NCBI GenBank assembly: GCA_028386065.3
Contig: JAKUCV010000214.1
Coordinates: 1,358 to 65,357, forward strand
Direction of reading: 5' to 3'
Length of the DNA stretch: 64,000 nt
Source: Turnera subulata
Taxonomy: Eukaryota > Streptophyta > Magnoliopsida > Malpighiales > Passifloraceae
Under the pieces are notes generated by a model. That model saw only the letters and a program-made list of their open reading frames with translations. It made no database searches and was not told the origin of the DNA. The translations under genes were made by a program, and so were the position numbers. This document shows positions 1-11,487 of this stretch, piece by piece; position 1 is the stretch's first letter; each line of letters starts with the position of its first letter.

Positions 1-112
1 TATTGGGATGTTGATCCCGGATTTGTGATATTGGGGTGTTGACCCCGGATTTGAGATATTGGGATGTTGATCCCGGATTTGAGATATGGGGATGTTGATC
101 CCGGATTGTGGT
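1..112. repeat. Tandem array of GGGATGTTGATCCC units inside the LTR
   Basis: Four units of about 28 bp follow one another. Each contains GGGATGTTGATCCC or its variant GGGGTGTTGACCCC, in which the outer five bases are inverted repeats. Equivalent arrays occur in the sister LTRs near 3775-3850, 4570-4890 and 30340-30620. Confidence 0.8.
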
Positions 113-762
113 GGGGCCTGGCATCCAGAATTAGTTAATAACCAGGTACGACCCTAGCTTGTCCAGTGACGGGGCCCGGAAGATAAAATTGGTAATAAAA
201 AATTAATGAGTATTCATTTGGTCTTGGCTTTGTTATGATTTAGTAGAATTCCTCTATCGTGTTGTTTGTGTTGGTTTCCTCTGTCGTGTGGCATGTGTTA
301 GTTGTTATGGCAGTATCCTTGTGATGTGTTTGTTGTGCTTGTTGTTGTGATAGTTGTGTTTGTTCGAAAGTATTATGGTTGAATATATCACTGTTTATCT
401 TTCGTCGGTGAGCGTTTCGGACTCACCCCTCGCCTGCGGGGTTTCATCCCGTAGGATGAGATGTTGTTGTACAGGCTTGGTGCATTCCAGACAGGCTGCA
501 GCGTTATCCCTTGGACGGGCTTGGATCCATAGGTTGCATCTGTTACGCATACAGTGTTAGTGAGTCTTTAAGTCTTCCGCTGTGCATGTTTTCGCTGTTA
601 TTGGGCCATTGGGCCGGATATGTTACTTATGTTGTTTTATTATTTTTGCTGTTAGGCCGAGTTATGGTTGTTTACACTGTATGCTTGGGCTTTGTTGGGT
701 CGGGTTGTCACAGTTCCGGCACGTGTTTACTGTGTACGGTAAATACGGGTCGGGGCGTTTCA
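1..762 (+). mobile_element. Solo LTR or LTR remnant, cut by the left window edge
   Basis: The right end carries the terminal block GGGTCGGGGCGTTTCA that closes every long LTR of this family in the window (reverse complement TGAAACGCCCC). Just inside it lie the conserved blocks around the CGGAAGAC and CATCCCGTAGGATGA motifs. The first 110 bases are an array of about 28 bp units centred on GGGATGTTGATCCC. Orientation follows the PPT/PBS of the related element at 20669-29675, whose LTRs run from TGTAAC to GTTTCA. The 5' end lies outside the window, so neither the TSD nor solo status can be tested. Confidence 0.8.
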
Positions 763-1007
763 GTCTTGATGCACCAGGGCTCCAACCTAAAAAAAAAATA
801 ATCATAAGACACTAATTAAAGTAAGATACTAAAAAAAACTATATATATATATATATATAACAAATTTATTACCTAAAAGAAGTTTAGGACCAAGCTGACA
901 AAAATAGTGCACCTGCAATGCAACAAGAAAAAGAATTTAAGATTATATTATCTTAAAGGAAACAAATATCATTATGAAAAGAGGGGGGAAAAAAATACCT
1001 CTCAGTA
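763..1007. other. AT-rich gap between LTR remnant and FAR1-like gene
   Basis: This AT-rich stretch includes a run of about ten AT dinucleotides (841-860). No coding or element end was recognised. Confidence 0.5.
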
Positions 1008-2163
1008 TTACTCCTCACAAGAAGCTAAAATGTACGGCATAGTGTTCAAATCAATTCTCCCTACTGAATTCATCTCATCAACTTGATGAATTAAACTTGA
1101 AGAGCTTTCACCTTTGCTTGGACAAGTGCGGCAATCATGTTTGGTGTCCTTACATATACTACACCTTCTCACCTTTTCCACCTGTTCAAATGCCGAAGGA
1201 TCGCGTCTTGTAGAGGAAGAATTTTTTCTCTTCCTTGAACTTGGTTGGCCTTTATGAGGTAACACTTTAGGATCAAGAGCAAAATTGTTCGAAGCATTCA
1301 CAAAGTATGAAATTTGTCTTCTAACATACTCTTTTTCTCCGAAGGGTAAACATTGATATTTAGCTTGTAATGCAAAAGCTCACTCACATGCCCATCTTCA
1401 TTATCCATGGCTTAATCAACACTACCAAAGTCAATAATATCAATTCTCCATTGTGGATGTATGTCATCAAGTTGCAAAACTTGATTTCTCATTTCTCTCA
1501 TTTGGTGAGCACAAGGAAGACACATAGTCTTTGAGAAATGACCTTTACACGAGAAGATGTCTTCCGCTTCCTTGATTCCATTGGCACATTGTTACTTCGA
1601 TAAACTCCTCCTCTATCACATTGAAGAATCACATAATGATTCGTCTTGGACCTTTTGATGATTGTCACAAAACCTTGAGCCAATGCCACATTACGAACAT
1701 TCACAATTAATTCTTCTCGTTCTTGAAAAACCTTCATTTGAAGATTATACATGGCTTGCTGTTGCATAAGAAATTCTTCATCTTGACTACCTATTAAAAA
1801 TTTTAAAAAAATTAGTCACTGTATACATCAAAAATTACAAATAAGTAAATCTACAACTAAATGTCAACAAGAAAAAATCGTGTGTGCAGTCTTTTAAAAC
1901 AAGAAAAAAGATAGATAAACAAAATGATCCTCACCATTTACAATATTTGGATTGGCAGGGACATGATCCTCAGTGACATCTTCAAACAAAAAAAAACAAA
2001 ATGATAAAATAGAGAGAGATAATATATTAGATGAGTAAAATAAATAAAATATCCTACTGGTAATTGAAGTTGCATCCGGATGAGGTACATCATGACAATC
2101 CTCTGTTAAATCTTCAATGGTTGAACTATTTCCATTAATTAAATCTAGATAATCTTTGTCCAT
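1008..2163 (-). pseudogene. FAR1/MULE-type transposase-derived gene with its core deleted
   Basis: On the minus strand three exons can be joined: 2163-2058, 1979-1935 and 1790 onward, open to a stop at 1498 (147 codons). Exon 3 encodes a FAR1-type DNA-binding region: REELIVNVRNVALAQGF, then KRS, then CDRGGVYR, then RKRKTSSR. In FAR1/FHY3 and MULE proteins several hundred residues of transposase core should follow. Here, near 1545, the sequence goes directly, in another frame, to CKGHFSKTMCLPCAH and an IHPQW motif (to a stop at 1412), which resemble the C-terminal SWIM zinc finger region. A third open piece (1301-1008) holds a zinc knuckle CSICKDTKHDCRTC (CX2CX4HX4C). The order therefore matches the family with the catalytic domain removed. 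It is probably a pseudogene or a non-autonomous derivative. A short expressed FAR1-like protein is possible but less likely because of the frame change. Confidence 0.75.
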
Positions 2164-3139
2164 ATCTATCTGTTGATGTATAAGAGAAGAGATGGGTGGG
2201 ACAATGCTTTTTGGACCATCAATAATAAGGAAAAGTTTTGGGACTAGAAGCTCTCAACTCTGAAAGACAAAAAAGACAAATCTGGATCTTAGATCTGCGA
2301 GTTCACCCAACCAAAACATCCAGCTCTCAACTCTGAAAGAGAGCATTCATCAGCTCTGAAGAGAAAAAAAGAGAAGAGATGAAAAAGAGAGAGAGAATAT
2401 AAGAGTAAGATACAGTAGACAAAGAAAGATACAGTGACAAAGAAAGAAAGAGAAAAAGATTGAAGAAAAGAGGGAAATTGAAAAGTCACCGTTTAGGAAA
2501 TGTCAGATAGTTAAAAATTTATTAAGGGTCAATTATGTCATTTAAGTGATCAAACAATTAAAAAGTGGAGTGGGGATATTAATTGAGGAGTGTGAATATG
2601 AATAGAGCTTATTAGGATCAACAACATCTAGCAAGGAGTAATGCAGAATTTCTTTTACTAGCCAATTTGTTCTCTTTTTTTTTTGCTTTCCCCTGAGTAT
2701 CCTAGCCCAGCTCAGCACCTTTTCCTAGCCAATTTGTTTCAAATGGGAAAAAAATATGTTTCCTAAAACATTTCACCAATATCAATCACACCCCGTCATC
2801 GAATAATGAACATGTTAACTTTCTTCAACAGAGAACAAACTTAGGGCTTATTTGATGAGAGACGTATTAGTGATTTTAAAAGGTTTAGAATTGATTCGAA
2901 TTTCAAAAAAGAAAACTCATGACTGAAAATGCATTTATCCCTCAAGTTTGGATTTCATCATTTTGTTAGTTTTTGTTCCTCCTAATCCCATAAATCTTGT
3001 TCCCTAGAATCCTAATTAAAGACAGAGTAACCATACCATAGAATAAGAATATGCATATGTTGTTTCTTTCTTTTGGCGCAATGGGTTTTCCAACAAAATT
3101 CTTGGTAAATTGAATATATTTAAAGCCCCTCACAAGCAA
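2164..3139. other. Upstream flank of the FAR1-like gene, no gene seen
   Basis: Purine-rich simple sequence lies at 2340-2480 and the rest is AT-rich. Part of 2766-2960 resembles 34684-34830 (shared phrases such as CACCAATATCAA and TTTAGGA), which suggests a dispersed repeat. A promoter for the minus-strand FAR1-like gene could lie here, but no clear TATA box was identified. Confidence 0.4.
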
Positions 3140-4012
3140 TGAAACGCCCCGACCCGTATTTACCGTACACAGTAAACACGTGCTGGAACTGTGACAACCC
3201 AACCAGACAAAACCCAACATACAGTGTATACAATAGAAATCCGGGCTCAACAGCCCAAAATAGTAACCATCATAAATAACAAAACCGGCCCAATGACCCA
3301 ATAATATCAATAAAATGCACAGCGGAAGACTTATTAACTGACAAACACTGTATGCGACATAGATGCAAACTATGGATCCAAGCCCTGTCCAAGGGATAAC
3401 GCTGCAGCCTGTCTGGAATGCATCAATCCTGTACCACAAATAACCCATCCTACGGGATGAAAGCCCGCAAGTGAGGGGTGAGTCCGAAGTGCTCACCAAC
3501 CAAGGATAAACCGTGAAATGCAGGCAACCGTAATACTTAAAGCAATCACAGACAAGTAATAACATATCTCAACAGACTGTGCCAAGACCAAAAGAATAAT
3601 TATTATTAATTCAAATTTTAACTTCCGGGCCCCTATCACTGGACAAGCTAGGGTCGTACCAGGTCATCAATTAATTCCGGATGCCAGGTCAAAGAACCAT
3701 ACCAAATCTTACCATACCGGGACCACGTCCCAAATTACCAAATCACACCGGGTTCAACAACCCAAAATACCATACCGGGATCAACATCCCAAAACCGGAT
3801 ATTCGGTATATCCGAACCACTGGGTATTCAGTATACCCCAACCACAGGCATCAACATGCCAACCGAATATCCGGTATTCCGAGAAATTCCAAAACCCGAA
3901 AAATACCAACTTAGGCCCGAAAAATTCACGGAAAAATCACTAGCGCGGGAAAACTCTCGGTTTCAAAAAACGACGCTCGATTTATCTTGAATTAATTACC
4001 CAAGATTAATTC

Positions 4013-6826
4013 TGAAACGCCCCGACCCGTATTTACCGTACACAGTAAACACGTGCCGGAACTGTGACAACCCAACCAGAATAACCCAGCATACAGTGTA
4101 AACAATGATAACTCGGGCTCGACAGCCCATAATAATAAACATCAATATGGACCTACGGCCCAACATCAATAACATCAATAATAATAAAACTGGCCCAATG
4201 GCCCAATAACAATAATACTATGCACAGCGGAAGACTTTAAACTCACTCTAACACTGTATGCGACACATGCAAACTATGGATCCGAGCCTGTCCAAGGGAA
4301 ACGTCACAGCCTGTCTGGAATGCATCAACCTGTATAATGAACAACTCATCCTACGGGATGAAAGCCCGCAGGTGAGGGGTGAGTCCGAAGTGCTCACGAC
4401 AATGGAAAGACGATCAGTATGCACACTAAAAATTACTCAAGTCCAAAACGACAGTCAAACCAAAAGACTCAATTAAAAATCAATTATCCAATTTTATCTT
4501 TCCGGGCCCCGTCACGGATAAGCTAGGGTCGTACCAGGTTATCAACCTGTTCCTGGTGCCAGATCAAAAAGAACCCGGGATCAACATCCCAATATCAAAC
4601 TCAGGGATCAACATCCCAATCAAACCGGCATCAACATGCCCATCACAAGTAACCCAGATCATGGCACCACAAAACAGTCACAAACCATCCGGTCGTACCT
4701 CTACTTACCACGTGACAATTATATTACCGTCATCAAAAACCAAACTCAGGGATCGACATCCCTAACCAAAATACCGAGGATCGACATCCTCATCACAATT
4801 CATTATTAATCCATTATTACTTAATCCAAAAGACACAGAAATTCGATACGGGGATAAACATCCCAAAAATACCAAACAAGCACCGGGATAGACATCCCGA
4901 GCCAAAACACAACAAAAGCACAGCATCCAACAATGCAACAACACCAAACACAATAACCGAGTAATAAGGCACATATTGAAGGAAATCCATCCTCACCTTG
5001 GCCGATTACTCAACTTCGGAAACTATGACCGGTCCGACGCCGGCTCCTCGGGAAACTGCCCGATATCCAAACCTATACACAAAATCATACATACACATAA
5101 ATGCACATATTCGGTATGCAATGATGCCAATTACGAAGTATACCCATCCCGATTACTTATCATTTATTATTTCCATTTATCGAAAATATTTATCCATACG
5201 TATATCCAAATATAATTTCGGTACTATATTTTAATTAAAACTCTTTTTCAAAATACATTTTCATAAAATAAGTATAATTCACAAAATAATAATCATCATA
5301 TTTTTTCCAGAAAAATAATAAGCTATTTATAATTTTCAGAAAATATTTTTAGTATTTATCTTTTTCTAAATATATATACAATTTAATTTCCAAACACCAA
5401 ATATAATTAACTTTAATTCCCAAAATACATATTTATACACATATACCATAATCATAATTTTCCAGACGAAATAATATATATATTAAATTTTCAGAAATTA
5501 TTTACAAGGCATATATATATTTTTCAAACTAACCATAATAATTTACAAATGAAACATAATTATTTATCAAAGTAAATATATTTATATTTTCTTGGAAATA
5601 CCAGAATTATATTGTCCATAATCTTCTCAAAATAACTATATAATTTTTTCCAAAATACATATACCAGATTATTATAAATAAATATATATAAGTAAATTGT
5701 TTTTTTTTAATTAATCGGGCTGGGCTGAACAGGACCAGGCCCAGGCTCGCGCTGTGCAAGCCCAGACGGCCCACGTCCAAGCCCAAGCCACACAAGCCCA
5801 ACCCAGATTACAACAGATCCAACCCATACTGAGACTCGCGACCCGGCAACCACACGGGTCAACGGATCCGGATGCTCACCTCGGGTTACAGGGCTGGCGA
5901 CGACGGCGGCGGCGCGAGGGAGGGAAGAAACCAAACCAACAACTGCGGCAGACGAAGGGCGGCGTGAGGGTGGAGGCAAACTATCCACGGCGGCGCTGGA
6001 GCGGTGCAGACGCGGGAGGAAGCCGGATCCGTCGGGTCAGTGGCGCGTCCGGGCGGCTATGGCGACGGAACGGCTCGGCGACGACAGGGGTGAGGTCGCG
6101 CCGGCCCTGCGAGCTCGATGGTGGTGTCGGTGCGGCGAGAAGAGGCCCGGAACGCTACGGGATGTACAGTAGCAGAGGGGAGGCCGAGGGTGACGAACTG
6201 TTCACCGGCCTTTTTTTCTTTTTTTCCGAATTTTCTTTCTATTTTCCGAATTTTCTTTTCTTTTCTTTTCTTTTCTTTTCTGTTTCTTTCTTTTTTTCAT
6301 TTCTTTTTTTTTCTATATTTTTTTTCCTTCCTCTCTCACTGTTTCCATCTTTTTTTCTATTTTCCAGTTTCTTTTTTTTCTATTTTTTTCCTTTTTCTTC
6401 TTCTTTTTTTTCTCTCTTTTTTTTTCTCTCTTTTTCCTCTCTTTCTTTTTCTTCTCTTCTCTTCCTCTCTTCCTCTCCTTCTCCAGATTTCTTCTTTTTA
6501 TAACCGGTGGTGAACTGTTAATCATGTGATTAACAATAATGCAGTTCGTCTGCATTACGGGCGAATCCGATCCGGACCAGAAAATAACCGATACCTCCTT
6601 AGTTATTTTCCGGTATGATTTTCCGAGAAATTCCGAAACTCGAAAAATACCAACTTAGTTCCGAAAAATCCACGGGAAATTCACGAGCGTGGGAAAACCT
6701 TCGGTTTCGAAAAACGACTCCCGATTTACCTTGAATCAATTACCCAAGATTAATTCAACAGTAAATCACGGTAAATAGACTTTTACAGTCCGGTAAAAAT
6801 CCAAAATTTTTACCCGGGCTGTTACA
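4013..6826 (-). mobile_element. Long solo LTR nested in the short LTR
   Basis: It begins TGAAACGCCCC at 4013 and ends GGGCTGTTACA at 6826, with the target duplication AATTC on both sides (4008-4012 and 6827-6831). From the plus-strand left end it contains: the terminal block, a CGGAAGAC block (4230), an array of GGGAT/ATCCC palindromes (4570-4890), an AT-rich part (5200-5700), a GC-rich part (5715-6190), a pyrimidine tract (6210-6490) and the terminal ACCCGGGCTGTTACA. No internal region or partner LTR is present, so it is a solo LTR. The long ORFs in the GC-rich and pyrimidine parts are low-complexity and were not called as genes. Confidence 0.92.
6210..6490. repeat. Pyrimidine (T/C) tract inside LTR
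   Basis: About 280 bases are almost pure T and C on the plus strand, mostly TTTTC and CTCTTTTT units. The corresponding tracts of sister LTRs are at 10240-10440 and 19565-19860 (purine on plus). It is a family-specific structural part of the LTR. Confidence 0.85.
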
Positions 6827-6902
6827 AATTCAATAGTAAATCACGGTAAAAAGACTTTTACAGTCCCGGTAAAAATCTAAAATTTTTACCCGGGCTGTTA
6901 CA

Positions 6903-7751
6903 AGCAATTCTCAAAGGAACTGACATTCGATTCTAAGCATCCAGCTTATCGCATCTAACTCGTATAATTGCATTTCATTGTGCTTTGTTTTGTCTGAGGC
7001 AAGGTTATAAAATCCGGTCCGGTCATTGACCCGTTTCAGTGGCCTGGTCGTACGTCTAGAGATTTACCAAGGTTCAATCGGGTCTGACCGGTATTAAAAT
7101 TAATAGTAAAAATATATAACTTTTTTAATAAAGGTCCGAACAAAATCTAATCATGATATGACCAAGGCACAATTTTGAATTTTTTGACTTTTAACCTTGA
7201 AAACATATGTAAGAGAAAAAACTAAGCTCATCCTCGATTGTGCTAGATTATATCAAAATGGAACACTCGGATATTTCTTTAAAATATTCCACAATCCCCA
7301 TCCCAAAATCTTTATTAAAATTGTTGTATTTCAACAATTTATTCCATATCTCCATATGCAACTTGGATAACACATTTAGAAAGATTCTTTAAAGCGCTTC
7401 TAGTTTTTCAACTTTTGTCGGCGACAATTTGCCTATATGTTACGAATAAAAATTCTAATAGACCACTCTACTCATAAAATAAGTAACATCATACACAATT
7501 CTAAAATAGAATGAGATTTTACACTATATTTTTAAAATAAAAGTATCTCTGATCAAATTTAGAAAGATGAAAATTTTATTTGCATATTTTCTCACCTATA
7601 CATTACTAACTAATAAAAATATGCTACTACCTATTATCATAAAAAAATTTCTCCCTTCTTTAGACAATGCGTCTGATAATGGAGCCATGGTTGATGTTTT
7701 GAAGAGACAACACTATTGTCTAATAATGGAGCCATGGTTGATGTTTTGAAG
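6903..7751. other. AT-rich flank of the decayed hAT element, with one copy of a direct duplication
   Basis: The segment about 7385-7745 is repeated at about 10735-11085, with the same phrases (ACCACTCTACT, GACAATGCGTCT, AATGGAGCCA) and a few substitutions. A CCGGTCCGGTC-type motif cluster lies near 7010-7090. No complete coding region was seen. The stretch probably belongs to the hAT element whose transposase pieces lie at 11166 and 13090. Confidence 0.55.
7385..7745 (+). repeat. Direct repeat, copy A
   Basis: It matches copy B at about 10735-11085 over some 350 bp by eye. A short internal repeat at its right end (AATGGAGCCATGGTTGATG, twice) is also visible. The solo LTR 7752-10721 was inserted just at the right end of this copy. 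Confidence 0.8.
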
Positions 7752-10721
7752 TGAAGCGCCCCGACCCGTATTTACCGTACACAGTAAACACAAGCCGGAA
7801 CTGTGACAACCCAACCAATCAAACCCAGCATGCAGTGTATAAAACATGAACCCTGGCTCAATAGCCCAAAAATATAAACAACAATGTGGCCCTACGGCCC
7901 AACAACAATTATAACCAGCACAGCGGAAGACTTAACAGTATGCACAGCGGAAGACTTATGACTCACATGTCAACATATGCAAACTATGGATCCAAGCCCT
8001 GTCCAAGGGATGACGCCGCAGCCTGTCTGGAATGCAATATACCTGAACCACAAATAACTCAACCTACGGGATGAAAGCCCGCAGGTGAGGGGTGAGTCCG
8101 AAGTGCCCACCGGGTAAACCCATAAGCAAATATACATATACAACACCGTAAATAATCCAAGTCACAACACAATAACTAACCAAGGTTATCACGAACCTTA
8201 AATACACACTGGTGATTCTAGACACGCTATTCCAATATCAGGGCCCCTATCACAAGCTAAATGATGGCCGTCGCCTGGTAGTCAAGCTAGCTAGCTCGTG
8301 GACCCCGCCCTGGTACCTCCACGTATAACTGGCACAGACAGGGAGCAGACACCAAGCACACTCTCCCCCAGCGCCTAAATATAAATAACTGGTACAGACA
8401 GGGAGCAGACCCCGAGCACACTCTCCCCCAGCACCATAAAATAAGACTACCATCTGGCTGTTCCAACATTTAACTGTGACTTACTAGATGTCTAAGTGTA
8501 CTCAATTTTATTATTTCTTTTTCCTCGACTAATTACCACATCTCTATCATCCAACCATTATCTCAATACCCCGAGCAGGCTCGCAGCCTCTCCGCTCGTC
8601 TGGATAATAACCAATATCAAACTGTCATCACATAATAGTACCCCCGGTACTCAACTCTCATAATTCTACAGTCAACAACTACAGTAATCTTACTTATTTC
8701 CACAATCCCAACATCATCAATTATATCAACAGCAACAATAATTTCAACAACATCAACGGCAATAATTATCAACATAATTCATCACACAACAACCATACAC
8801 AGCCACAAAGTATCATACCAGCATCATTGGACACAGTAAACAAACAGCAACTTGATATCACGGGATGTAAATAAATATTTACTTAACCTCACCTTAGCCG
8901 ATTACCAACTCAGGAAACATCAATCGGTCCAAAGCCGGTTCCACAGGAACTGCTCGATATCATAACCTATACAACAAAACAACATGCTCACGTAAATGCA
9001 CATAATCAGTATACTATGATGCCTCTACTGCGAAATATACCCATCCCGTTTACATATCTTTTATTATTTCCATTTACCGAGAATATTTTACCGAACGTAT
9101 TTCCGAATATAATTTCGGTACCATACTTTAATTAAAACTCTTTTTCAAAATATTTTCATAAAATAACTATAATCTTCCAAAATAATAATCATCATAATCT
9201 CTCAGGAAAATAATAACCTATTTATAATTTTCAGAAAATATTTATATAGTATTTATCTTTTTCTCAATATATAATATTATTTCCAACACAAAGTATAATT
9301 ATTTTGATTTACAAAGTACATATATATATAATTTCCACAACCTCAATTTCCAGAGAAAATAATACATATATTAAATTTCCAGAAATTATTTTCATGGTAT
9401 ATATATATTTTTTCCAAATAATAATAGTTTTCCAAAATATAACTTAATTATTTATCAAAGTAAATATATTTATATTTTCCTAAAATTACCAGAATCAGAT
9501 TGGCCACAATTTTCTCAAAATAACTATATATTTTTTTCCAAAATACATTTACCAGATTATTATTAAATAAATATATATATAAATTGTTTTTTTCTTTTAT
9601 TAACGGACTGGGCTGAACAGGACCAGGCCCAGGCTCGCACAGTGCAAGCCCAGCCGGCCCATGCCCAACCCAAATCCACACAAGCCCACAACCCAAACAA
9701 TTTCATCCCACCAAGGTCCAAGCCCAACCGGCCCACTACCTAAACTCCCAGCCCACCATAACACCTAAGTCTAAAGCCCAACTACATAACAACCCAAACT
9801 AAAACCAACAAAACCCAAGCCCATAGCCCATGCATACAACACCCAACCCATGCAGCCCAACATGCATGACCAAGCAGGTTGTCTTCTTCAACCTTACCTA
9901 GCAGCGGCGCGGGTTGCATGCGGGCGAGCAACGAGCGGCGACGAAGCAGGGGACCAGTGCTGACGGGAGGCGAGGCGCACGGTGGCTGTCGGTAGCGTTG
10001 TGTTGGCGTGTTGCAGCAGCAGGGAGCACGAAGGAGGAACTGCGGGAGGCGGCGATGGGCTGGTGTCGTTCTCGGTCGCACGCGAGGAGGGAGGAGCTGG
10101 GTTTTGTGGCGCGACGGGAAGGCAAGGAAACAAGGGGAGGAGGAAGGAGGAGGGCTGATCACGGGTTTGGTGAGGTGATGAGGTGGTGGTTGGCCGGCGT
10201 GTGGTGGGTTGGTGTCGGTGGTGTTTACGGGTCTCGGAAATAAAGAAGAAGGAGAGGAATGAGAGGAAAAGAAATAAAAGGAACAAAGAAGAAGAAGACA
10301 GGGGGTCACGGGTGAGAAAGCAAGGGAAGGTGGGGCAGGCGGCGACGTCACGGGCGGAAGCAGGAAAACGACAGGGAGAAGAGGAGAAAAGAGGAAGAAA
10401 AGAGGAAAGGAAAAGAGAAAAAGAAAAGAAGAAAAGGAAGAGGGCGGGGGCAAAACCGTAATTTCCCATCCCGAGTCCAATAATATGACTTGGGCTCGGA
10501 AAATCTGTTTAACTCTCCTGAGCGTCGTCCAACTCTCGGAACTCAAAACCAAGGCTCGGTTAGTCGGAAAGATACTCCCGAGCGCGGGAAAACCCTCGGT
10601 TTTGAAAAACGACTCCCGATTTACCGTAAATTAATTACCCAAGATTAATTCAACAGTAAATCACGGTAAAACGACTTTTACAGTCCCGGTAAAAATCCAA
10701 ATTTTTACCCGGGCTGTTACA
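7752..10721 (-). mobile_element. Solo LTR, 2970 bp
   Basis: It begins TGAAGCGCCCCGACCCG at 7752 and ends GGGCTGTTACA at 10721. The 5 bp target duplication TGAAG occupies 7747-7751 and 10722-10726. Its architecture matches 4013-6826: AT-rich 9040-9600, GC-rich 9600-10230, purine/pyrimidine tract 10240-10440, then the terminal block. It differs in the middle, where the GGGAT palindromes are replaced by a 66 bp minisatellite (8320-8445). No gag, pol or partner LTR is present. Confidence 0.92.
8320..8445. repeat. Minisatellite of about 66 bp, two units, inside the LTR
   Basis: Two adjacent units share GGTACAGACAGGGAGCAGAC or its variant and end in CACTCTCCCCCAGC. They lie where the sister LTRs have GGGAT palindromes. 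Confidence 0.8.
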
Positions 10722-10734
10722 TGAAGAGCCATGG

Positions 10735-11085
10735 AAAGATCCTTTAGAGCACTTGTAGTTCTTCAACTTTTGTGGGGACAATTTGCGTATATGTTGCAAC
10801 ACACTACGAATAAAAATCCTAATAGACCACTCTACTTATAATATAAGTAACATCATACACAATTCTAAAATAGAATGAGATTTTACACTATATTTTTAAA
10901 ATAAAAGTATCTCTAATAAAATTTAGCAAGATGAAAATTTTATTTGCATATTTTCTCACCTATAAATTACTAACTAATAAGAATATACTACTATACCTAT
11001 TAGCATAAAAAAAAAAAAATTCCTTCTTTAGACAATGCGTCTTATAATGGAGCCACGGTTGGTGTTTTGAAGAGGCAACACTATT
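10735..11085 (+). repeat. Direct repeat, copy B
   Basis: Partner of 7385-7745. Copy B leads into the hAT transposase fragment starting near 11150, so the duplicated segment appears to be part of that element rather than of the LTR lying between the copies. Confidence 0.8.
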
Positions 11086-11149
11086 TAGGAAAATATCTTT
11101 TATGTAGTGGTGAATTTCTTTTATATACGGTGTGGAGCACATATCTTGA

Positions 11150-11487
11150 ATTTAATTGTACAAGAAGGTCTGCAAATTACTTGTGAATCTATTGACAATA
11201 TTAGAGAATCAAAGGGGTTCAACTGGAAGAAAGGTGCTCAATTTATATTTTCATGGTGTTTAGAAGATTGAATTGAGGTTGATGGAAGCATAAATGGATA
11301 GTTATGAGATTGTTTGTGGGAAGGCTAAAGAGATGAAGAAGAAATTTCATAAGTATTGTAAATGTTACAATTTGATTTTGTCCACAGTTGTCATTTTAGA
11401 TCCTCATTACAAGTTGACTTTTATTAAATTTTGCTTTACAAAGATATATAGAGCTAAGGCAAAGAGACATATCTTGTGTGTTCGTAA
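11150..11487 (+). pseudogene. hAT transposase fragment (middle part)
   Basis: Conceptual translation gives LNLIVQEGLQ, then SIDNIRES, and after a frame change AKEMKKKFHKYC and ILDPHYKLTFIKFCF. These match the order and wording of plant hAT (RICESLEEPER/Ac-like) transposases, in which LDPRYKL-type motifs precede the C-terminal dimerisation region. Stops and a frame change separate the pieces, so it is not functional. The reading is cut at about 11487 by a short LTR element and resumes near 13090. Confidence 0.75.

Larger units (their letters stand above)
3140..6902 (-). mobile_element. Short solo LTR (about 944 bp) interrupted by a second LTR
   Basis: The element begins TGAAACGCCCCGACC at 3140 and ends GGGCTGTTACA at 6902. 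It is flanked by the 5 bp target duplication AGCAA (3135-3139 and 6903-6907). Removing the nested insertion 4013-6826 and its duplicated AATTC leaves about 944 bp, against 2.8-3.0 kb for the other LTRs of the family. It keeps the termini, the primer-like block at 3290-3490 and the GGGAT/ATCCC motifs. It lacks the AT-rich, GC-rich and pyrimidine-rich segments. The exact TSD shows that it inserted as a unit or was reduced to a solo LTR by recombination between LTRs. Confidence 0.9.

Noticed and set aside
4560..4900. Regularly spaced short palindromic repeats resembling a CRISPR array
   Set aside because: Spacing and unit sequence vary, there are no unique equal-length spacers, and the array recurs inside plant LTRs.
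5707..6555. Long ORFs on both strands (up to 249 codons) in the GC-rich and T/C tract
   Set aside because: They lie inside a solo LTR, and their translations are runs of Phe/Ser/Leu or Lys/Glu from simple sequence. Sister LTRs do not preserve the frames.
9782..10552. 256-codon minus-strand ORF
   Set aside because: Same LTR segment type; Pro/Ser/Phe-rich low-complexity translation with no domain, no conservation in the paralogous LTRs.
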